From NCBI GenBank assembly GCA_963826795.1, contig CAWGYT010000020.1, positions 372,001 to 436,000 of the forward strand: a stretch of 64,000 bases of DNA, in the 5' to 3' direction. This document shows positions 54,606 to 61,156 of the stretch, one piece after another; position 1 is the stretch's first letter, and each line of letters begins with the position of its first letter. Origin of the DNA: CAWGYT01 sp963826795 (GTDB lineage Bacteria > Planctomycetota > Planctomycetia > Pirellulales > Pirellulaceae). A program made the position numbers and the translations under genes. A model generated the notes under the pieces. That model did no database searches. It worked only from the letters and a program-made list of their open reading frames with translations, and had not been told where the DNA came from.

Positions 54606-54849
54606 GGCGATTGGCGGCCGACGAGCACGTCCGGGTTAGAAAAAGGGGTGTCAGCTCCCATGATTTCCTGGGGCGGCGAAGGCCTGCAATACTAGGCAAA
54701 ACACGGCGACTACAAAAGATCGGAAAATAAACATTCCGTCAAACTCGGCCGCTGCCACTGGCGTCGCGGCCGGTTTCGAGGTCGAATGATCGGGCGGCTC
54801 GGTTCGGGTCGCCCGAGTTCTTCGGCACGAGGCCGCCGCGTGAGTTTGC
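54606..54849. other. Intergenic stretch with a weak GGGGTCAG-like motif
   Basis: GAAAAAGGGGTGTCAGCTCCC at about 54638 resembles a degenerate arm of the GGGGTCAGGTCC element. Otherwise nothing is recognised. Confidence 0.4.
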
Positions 54850-55935
54850 ATGAACAACTCGCTAATTCCAGCCCCGACGCGCCCCGTACACGGCCTTGAG
54901 CCGGACGAAACGGTGGTGCTCTATCCCACCTTCGGCCACCTGACGCCCGACGGACAGACTTGGCAGGTGGGAGTGTCGGGTGTGATGTTTGCCCCCGGGC
55001 GGCAGAACTTGCGGCGCAAGATGTTCATTCGGGTGCTGCAGCGTCTGCTCGGCGTGTCGAGTGAGGAGTTGACCAGCGAGTTGTTTCTGCGGCGAATCGA
55101 CCACTTTCTGGTGGCGACGGAGCGTGGGCGTCGGATTGCGGTGGAACTGGGTGGGGCCCAACATGGGCTGCAGCGTCCGACCAAGCGAAACGGGCACTTT
55201 CGCGGTTCGGTCCGCCTGGGGCTTCGCGAGGCGGAGCAGTTGGCCGAAGTGAGTGACCAGGGCGGCAGTTGGCTCCGTTTCCGCGTCGCGACGGGGCCGG
55301 ACGATGGTCGACTTTTTGCCGGGTCGGCCCAGCTGATTGGTCCGGTCGGGCTGACCGTGATCTCGGACATTGACGACACGATCAAGTTAAGCGAAGTGGC
55401 GGACCGCCGTCGGCTCTTGTGCAACACCTTTTTGCGGGAGTTCATTCCGGTACCCGGCATGTCGGACGTGTACCGTGCGTGGGCCAGCGCGGGGGCCGTT
55501 TTCCACTACGTATCGTCGAGCCCGTGGCAACTGTACGACTGCCTGGGTGAGCTGCTGCACGAGTCGGGATTTCCAGAAGGCTCGTTTCATCTCAAACCGA
55601 TTCGGCTGCGTGACCCGAGCGTGCTTCGACTGTTTGTCGCCCGTCGCTCGACCAAGCGGCGGGTCATTCGATCGATCCTGCGAATGTTCCCGCATCGGCG
55701 TTTCATCCTTGTCGGCGACTCCGGTGAGCGGGACCCGGAAATTTACGGCGCGATGGCGCGACAGTTTCCGCGGCAGGTCGAGCGAATTCGGATTCGGCAC
55801 GTGGCGGGTCGGCCGGCCAATCGGGATCGTCTGCAGCGGGCGTTTCGCGAGGTTCCTGCCGACCGCTGGGCACTGTTCGATGACGCAGCTGAGCTGCTGC
55901 GACAACCCCTGGGCGACCCGTTGGCCCGTCCGTAA
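54850..55935 (+). CDS. App1-family phosphatase (DUF2183) protein
   Basis: The 361-residue protein has an N-terminal domain (VVLYPTFGHLTPDGQTWQVG) and the catalytic App1 domain with VISDIDDTIKLSEV, a DxDxT motif of HAD-like phosphatases; then VSSSPWQLYDCLGELL and ILVGDSGERDPEIYGAMARQ, the other HAD motifs. Family members include yeast App1 phosphatidate phosphatase. It could dephosphorylate phosphatidate or another phosphoester; the substrate in bacteria is unclear. It has no signal peptide. It precedes rpsD by about 220 bases. Confidence 0.88.
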   Translation: MNNSLIPAPTRPVHGLEPDETVVLYPTFGHLTPDGQTWQVGVSGVMFAPGRQNLRRKMFIRVLQRLLGVSSEELTSELFLRRIDHFLVATERGRRIAVELGGAQHGLQRPTKRNGHFRGSVRLGLREAEQLAEVSDQGGSWLRFRVATGPDDGRLFAGSAQLIGPVGLTVISDIDDTIKLSEVADRRRLLCNTFLREFIPVPGMSDVYRAWASAGAVFHYVSSSPWQLYDCLGELLHESGFPEGSFHLKPIRLRDPSVLRLFVARRSTKRRVIRSILRMFPHRRFILVGDSGERDPEIYGAMARQFPRQVERIRIRHVAGRPANRDRLQRAFREVPADRWALFDDAAELLRQPLGDPLARP

Positions 55936-56154
55936 CCGGCTTCGATCCGGCGAAACGACCTCGACGACGGCGCTCGACCGCGCAAAGCCCCCTTGCCGTC
56001 GTCGAGGATTTGGATCACGATGGTCCGCTTATTCCTGGACCGTCTCCTGAACGGGAGCGGGCGGAGGGAAGGCATGCCAATCCAGGGCCCCTGGGGTCGT
56101 CCGCAGCCGCATGCTTGATTTTCTTGCGAACCAAAACTAGGAGGCACTTCAGAA

Positions 56155-56764
56155 ATGGCTCGTTACGCTCGTGCCAAGGCACGTGTCAATCGTCGTTTGG
56201 GATCCATGGTCTATGAAAGCTGCTGGCGCGGTCCGCGCGTTCGAGCGACGTGAGCACCCTCCTGGGATGCGGACACGCGTTCGCCGGCCGTCCAACTACG
56301 GCCAGGCCTTAATGGAAAAGCAGAAGATCAAGCATTACTACGGGTTGGGCGAGCGTCAGTTGCGGCGCTACTTCGACAAGGCGGGGCGGATGAAAGGGAA
56401 TACGGGCGAGCAGCTGTTGTTGCTTTGCGAGCGACGTTTGGACAATGTTGTCCGCCGTGCCGGATACACCAGCTCACGTCCGCAAGCTCGCCAGGGAATT
56501 GTCCATGGGCACTTCCAGGTCAACGGCGTCAAAGTCACGAAGCCCTCGTATGAAATGCGAGCCGGCGACGTGATTACGGTTCGCCCACGCCCCAATCTGC
56601 TGATCATCTACCGCAGTCAATTAGAGGCCCACCAGGGACAACCCGTCGAATGGATCTCGACCGACAAAGAGACGCTGTTGACCACGATGCAGGGGCTCCC
56701 GGGCGCCAGTGACATCAGCTTGCCCGTGGACGTCAACACGGTCGTCGAATTCCTGTCACGGTAA
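56155..56764 (+). CDS. rpsD: 30S ribosomal protein S4, one extra base
   Basis: S4 binds 16S rRNA and starts assembly of the small subunit. From the ATG with AGGAGG upstream the frame reads MARYARAKARVNRRLGSMVY, then breaks at about 56221, where one extra T turns SAGAVRA into SCWRGPR. Removing it gives a single 202-residue protein: AGAVRAFERREHPPGMRTRV, GQALMEKQKIKHYYGLGERQ, LRRYFDKAGRMKGNTGEQLL, the S4 RNA-binding domain RRLDNVVRRAGYTSSRPQAR, and VHGHFQVNGVKVTKPSYEMR. The 610-base length is exactly 203 codons plus one base. S4 is essential, so an assembly error is the simplest explanation. Confidence 0.93.
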
Positions 56765-56888
56765 CAAGCCTGTTGCGGAAGCCATCCCGTCGCGGGGAGT
56801 ATCTTGTCGCGGGAAGTCGTGTCCCGACCGGTTCGTGAACTCGAGCCGGTCGACGTGTGTCGGGCAAACGAAGTCGGATCCAGAGACT

Positions 56889-58311
56889 ATGCATACGCAG
56901 CTGGCAGTTCTAGGCGGCGGTCCGGGTGGCTATGCGGCCGCCTTTATCGCCGCAGATCACGGTCTGGACGTGACTTTGATCGAGCAAGATCCACGGCTGG
57001 GTGGAACCTGCCTCCTGCGAGGTTGCATTCCATCCAAGGCGTTGCTGCACGTGGCACGCGTGATGAGCGAAGTCGACGAGCTGCGCGAAGACTGGGGAGT
57101 CCGGTTCGACAAACCGGTGATCGATCTGGACCGGGTGCGGGCGTAAGGATGCCGTGATCGAGCGGATGTCCGGCGGGCTGCGGCAGTTGGCCAAGCGACG
57201 GAAAGTGCAGGTCATTCAGGCCCGCGGCGTGCTCCAGGACTCGACCACGCTGCAACTGGAAGGCGATCACGAATCCATTCCTGCCGGCGGGCGGTTGACG
57301 TTCGACTATTTGATTCTGGCCACCGGCTCCAGTCCCGCACGTCCCGGCTCGCTGGGAATCGATTCGCCTCGGGTCATCGACTCGACTGGGGCCCTCGCCT
57401 TGGCCGACATTCCCGGTTCGATGTTGGTCATCGGCGGCGGGTATATCGGCTTGGAAATGGCCACCGTCTATGCCCATCTGGGGTGTCAGGTCAGTATCGT
57501 CGAGCTGACCGACGGACTCTTGCCGGGTGCAGATCGGGATTTGGTCAAGCCGCTGCAGCAGCGCATCAAGCAACTGACGCAGGATCGCGTTTTCCTGGGC
57601 ACCAAGGTCGGTTCTCTGGGCGAACGAGGCGATAAAGTGGAAGTTGCCTTCGAGGGCCCCGGAAAATACGGCACGGAGCTCTACGACCGCGTGCTGGTAT
57701 CCGTGGGACGTCGCCCCAACAGCCGCGATCTGGGTTTGGAGAACACCCAGGTCCAGATCGACCGCGCCGGCTTCGTCCAGTGTGACGCCCAGCAACGAAC
57801 GGCGGACCCTCACATCCTTGGCATCGGGGACGTGGTTGGACAACCGATGCTCGCCCACAAGGCCTCGCACGAGGCAAAGGTCGCCGTCGAAACGCTGCTT
57901 GGCAAACAAGCGGCGTTTGCCCCTGCGGCGATTCCGGCCGTCGTGTTCACCGACCCCGAAGTCGCCTGGGCCGGACTGACGGAAGACGAAGCCAAACGCG
58001 ACCAGACGCCCTACGAAGTTGCGATGTACCCCTGGGCAGCCAGCGGACGCGCCCAGGCCATCGGACGGGGCGAGGGCCTGACCAAATGGCTGGTCGATCC
58101 GGAGACCAACCGCGTGCTGGGTTGCGGAATCGTCGGGCCGGGCGCGGGCGAGCTGATCTCGGAAGCCGTCTTGGCCATCGAAATGGGTTGTGAAGTTCGC
58201 GATCTGACCGAAACCATTCATCCGCATCCCACGTTGAGTGAAACGCTGATGAACGCCGGCGAAGTGTTTTACGGTTCCGCGGTTGAAATCTACAAGCCGC
58301 GCCGGCACTAG
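56889..58311 (+). CDS. lpdA: Dihydrolipoyl dehydrogenase (E3), one extra base
   Basis: E3 reoxidises dihydrolipoyl groups of 2-oxoacid dehydrogenases using FAD and NAD. The protein shows the FAD motif VLGGGPGGYAAAFIAADHG, the redox disulphide GTCLLRGCIPSK (Cys41, Cys46), the NAD motif MLVIGGGYIGLEMATVYAHL, the FAD-binding IGDVVGQPMLAHKASHEAKV, and the catalytic His-Glu in IHPHPTLSETLMNAGE. The frame changes at about 57139 by one extra base (RVRA stop to RKDAVIERMSGGL); the 1423-base length is 474 codons plus one. No E1/E2 genes are nearby. The stop codon TAG is part of the palindromic element at 58307. Confidence 0.92.
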
Positions 58312-58443
58312 CGCTGTGTCACCGCTTGATTTTGGGGTGGCCGGGGTCGAACGAAGTGAGCCCCCAGACCGCAATTTTCCGGGGGCTCACTTCGTTCGAC
58401 CCCGGCCACCCAACCCTCAATTTCAGCTGTGACAAAGCACTAG
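58307..58443. repeat. Palindromic element E, copy 2, overlapping a stop codon
   Basis: An inverted copy of the element at 27121: the long hairpin GGTCGAACGAAGTGAGCCCC with GGGGCTCACTTCGTTCGACC, the CTTGATTTTGGGGTGGCC and AACCCTCAATTTCAGCTGTG arms, and a perfect right end AGCTGTGACAAAGCACTAG. The left end is degraded (CTAGCGCTGTGTCACCGCTT). The first CTAG supplies the TAG of lpdA. Confidence 0.9.
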
Positions 58444-58469
58444 CGCCGTGTCACCGCGAGACGTGGCAG

Positions 58470-58580
58470 TCGGGAAAAGGGGTCAGGTCGGAAAAGGGGT
58501 CAGGTCCAAAAGCCGGAACGGCCCTTCGGGTGCTTCGCACTTTTGGGACCTGACCCCTTTTCCTGCCCCCTTTTCCCGAT
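58470..58580. repeat. GGGGTCAGGTCC hairpin element before a minus-strand stop
   Basis: Two GGAAAAGGGGTCAGGT units are followed by CCAAAAGCCGGAACGGCCC, TTCGGGTGCTTCGCAC and the complementary arm TTTTGGGACCTGACCCCTTT, ending in CCCTTTTCCCG. The right edge lies about five bases from the stop codon of the TauD gene, so it may serve as its terminator. The copy at 35651 is nearly identical in the core. Confidence 0.85.
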
Positions 58581-58584
58581 CCGA

Positions 58585-59601
58585 TCAGGCTTCCAGCCGT
58601 CGCATCCCGCCTCGAATCGCGCCCGCGGCGGTCTCGCCATAGCTGCCGCGAAACGACTCGTCCAGCGGTCGACTGTTGGGCACCGCTAACCAGATTCGCA
58701 ATAACAGTCGTTTTTGATCGGGCTGGTCAGCGTCCACAAACTCGTCACGCCGATGAAGCGTTACGAAATTGTTCAGCAGGACAACGTCGCCGGGTTCCTG
58801 CCGGAACGTCGCCTGCATCGTCGGTTCGTCAGCCAACTGCTCCAGGTAGTCGAGCGCCTCGCGTTGCCGGGCCGGCATCGGCCCGATCTCCGGCTGTCGG
58901 TAGGCCCGTTCGATCAGAACACGAAGCAGATTCGCCGCAAAGAATCCCTCGCAGAAGGAAAAAACGGGCTGCTGGTAGTACGGATTTTCGTTGCCCGGAT
59001 CGACATTGTGGCGTTGGTAGAAGTAGGGCGTACAAAGTGCCTCCAGCAAATCGGGGCGTTCCTGTGCGATGCGATTATAGAGAGCCATCGAACTGACGAG
59101 TTGGTTCGTGCCGCCTTGTTGGGCTTGCCGAACGCAAAGAAACGCGATCACGTCGCAGCGGTCCGTATGAAAACTAAGGCGATTCCGCGAGCTCGGCCCG
59201 CGGGACTGAGGATGGTCGGGTGCCAATCCCTCGTCCTGAACTCGAAACAAGCGTCGACCGTTGGCCGTCTGGGGTACGGGTGTCCCGACACCTTGCATGA
59301 GTCGCCAAAAGCCCAGTTCCTGTTCGCGAGCGGAGAGCGATTCCAGCGGGAACCCGCGCAGCAACGCCGCTCCCGTCCCGTGTTCCAGCGCCGTTCGTAT
59401 TTCCGTCAGCTTGGCCGCGAGCCGGGGTGACGCCAAGGACGAGCGAGGAAGATCCTCCACGGGCCCAGACTCCGCCGGAAACTCGCGAGCCAGCTCCTTT
59501 AGCTCGTCCCGTTCCTCCTCGGACAGCGTCCATGCCCAGTCGCGCCGATCGAAAAGCTCGGCCCCCTGCCAAACCGCGGGATGTTGCAGCAGATCACGCA
59601 T
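58585..59601 (-). CDS. TauD/TfdA-family dioxygenase
   Basis: The 338-residue protein, starting at the ATG with GGAG upstream, is a 2-oxoglutarate/Fe(II) oxygenase: H145-x-D147 in RLSFHTDRCDVIAFL, distal H283 in LLNNFVTLHRRDEF, and R302 in KRLLLRIWL for 2-oxoglutarate. AALLRGFPL and a VPQTANGRRLFRVQD segment precede the metal site. A frame extension upstream to 59733 has no ribosome binding site. The substrate cannot be deduced; TauD acts on taurine, other members on many small acids. It is a single gene on its strand with the GGGGTCAGGTCC hairpin at its 3' end. Confidence 0.88.
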   Translation of the reverse strand: MRDLLQHPAVWQGAELFDRRDWAWTLSEEERDELKELAREFPAESGPVEDLPRSSLASPRLAAKLTEIRTALEHGTGAALLRGFPLESLSAREQELGFWRLMQGVGTPVPQTANGRRLFRVQDEGLAPDHPQSRGPSSRNRLSFHTDRCDVIAFLCVRQAQQGGTNQLVSSMALYNRIAQERPDLLEALCTPYFYQRHNVDPGNENPYYQQPVFSFCEGFFAANLLRVLIERAYRQPEIGPMPARQREALDYLEQLADEPTMQATFRQEPGDVVLLNNFVTLHRRDEFVDADQPDQKRLLLRIWLAVPNSRPLDESFRGSYGETAAGAIRGGMRRLEA

Positions 59602-59733
59602 CGGTAAGTCTCCTGGTCCGTTGCGGATTCGGTACGGGAGAGCGCGGCTCCCGAGCGTTTCGCCCGCACGCGCGCCCCTCATCATGAGCGGTTCGGAACC
59701 TGGAGCGTTGGAATATTCTGTATAAACTAACAA

Positions 59734-60175
59734 ACCCTACCCATTTCGCCAATTGACCCGAGTGAAGATCGCAAGTAGATTCGGACCAGCGTTGGTGATT
59801 CGATGGGCCGGGACGACGAGGCCCGGATCGTGTCAAGTTTGGGCGGAAACGAAACGCGCAACGGAGTGGCTAATCCGAATATTTTCAGCCGAGCCAGGGG
59901 GCAGCACGACGACGCGTCCCAGGGTCGGTGAAGGAGTCCGCTACTGACCGGAAACGTTGAGAACGCCAGTACCTGTTGCGCTACTCTTGTCTGACGAGCG
60001 CGGCGCGTATTGGCGTTTTTTGTTTACGTGAGTCGGGGCCTCGACAGGAAACCGGGATCTCAGCGAGCAGAGAACGCGTGTTCGAGTTCGCCGAAGGCAA
60101 GGCCCTGTGTTGACCTGGAAGATTTTATTTTTGAGTCTTGTCTTTTAAATTTGAAGCAACTGGGAGTTTGAAGCA
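59734..60175. other. Intergenic stretch before a PEP-CTERM gene
   Basis: About 440 bases. It should carry the promoters of the divergent TauD and PEP-CTERM genes. A T-rich tract at about 60015 and an A/T-rich segment at about 60121-60150 lie before the PEP-CTERM start; no clear boxes were assigned. Confidence 0.4.
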
Positions 60176-60847
60176 ATGAGAAGCACACTCGGTACCTTAG
60201 CCTTCGTCGCGCTGTTTGCGGCAACGGGCTATGCCGTCGATTTCTATCCGATCAGTTCGGTCACCTCGTCGACCGCCGCGGATGATTTCTACGCTGCCGC
60301 GGGTTTGATTCAGGGAGCGGGAGTTGGTTTTGACGCCAACGCTCCTTACGATCGAATTTCGGGTGGCGCTGAGGGACTTTGGGTAACTGCCGCCTGCGGT
60401 TTCCCCTGCAGCTACGTCGAAAACTTGGGCACTCCGGTCCTGACGTTCGACCTCGGCTCCGACGTCGCGCTGACCGAGATCAGCACCTGGGGATACTCCG
60501 ACGGGAATTCCAACGGCGTGAAAGACTTCAGCCTGCGGTTTGCCACGAACGCGGAAGGAACTGGAGGTTTCGGCACGTCGATTAGCTACAACCCGACATT
60601 CTCCATGGCTGTCTCCGCCATCCCGCGTCAATCGAACGCTTTCAGCGAAGAAGTGACCGCACGGTATGTCGAGTTCACGGCGCTGTCGAATTACTTCGTT
60701 GCCCCAGGTGACGGCAGCGGGGGCGAACTGCCCGGTGGCGACCGCGTCGGGCTCGGGGAAGTTGCCTTCTCGGTGGTTCCCGAGCCGTCTTCGGCAAGTC
60801 TCTTGCTGTTCGGCCTGTTGCCGCTGCTGCGTCGCCGGCGTCGCTAA
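60176..60847 (+). CDS. PEP-CTERM secreted protein
   Basis: The 223-residue protein has a signal peptide (RSTLGTLAFVALFAATGYAV), a beta-rich domain (ISGGAEGLWVTAACGFPCSY, VLTFDLGSDVALTEISTWGY, DFSLRFATNAEGTGGFG) resembling discoidin-like carbohydrate-binding folds, and a C-terminal PEP-CTERM signal VPEPSSASLLLFGLLPLL followed by Arg residues. It would be exported, sorted by an exosortase and anchored at the surface. GGGAG lies upstream of the ATG. The end is followed by a strong terminator at 60877. Confidence 0.9.
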   Translation: MRSTLGTLAFVALFAATGYAVDFYPISSVTSSTAADDFYAAAGLIQGAGVGFDANAPYDRISGGAEGLWVTAACGFPCSYVENLGTPVLTFDLGSDVALTEISTWGYSDGNSNGVKDFSLRFATNAEGTGGFGTSISYNPTFSMAVSAIPRQSNAFSEEVTARYVEFTALSNYFVAPGDGSGGELPGGDRVGLGEVAFSVVPEPSSASLLLFGLLPLLRRRRR

Positions 60848-60876
60848 ACGTGTTTGCAACTGTTGACGTTCAACTC

Positions 60877-60908
60877 ACGGGACAAGCCGCCGCGGCTTGT
60901 CCCGTTTG
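60877..60908 (+). terminator. Intrinsic terminator of the PEP-CTERM gene
   Basis: A perfect 12-bp stem, CGGGACAAGCCG with CGGCTTGTCCCG, with a three-base loop, followed by TTTGCATT. It is 29 bases after the stop codon. The T-run is short. Confidence 0.75.
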
Positions 60909-61156
60909 CATTGACCAGCTCAAGACGCGTCTGATCCTCTTGCAGCTCGCATGATGCCTGATCCTCTTGCAGCCCGCATGTTGTGGACAACCGCGGTCAG
61001 GGCAAAACCCGCCATCGGGGTGCCTGACAGGCTCGCGCAGATTTGATACGACTGAAAAAGAGTGTTGAAGTTGTCGCGGCATGACGAGGCGAACCGTGCC
61101 GTGGTGACCATCCCACCGACCGAATTGAATTTCCTCCTCCCCGATGGAGTCTTGCG

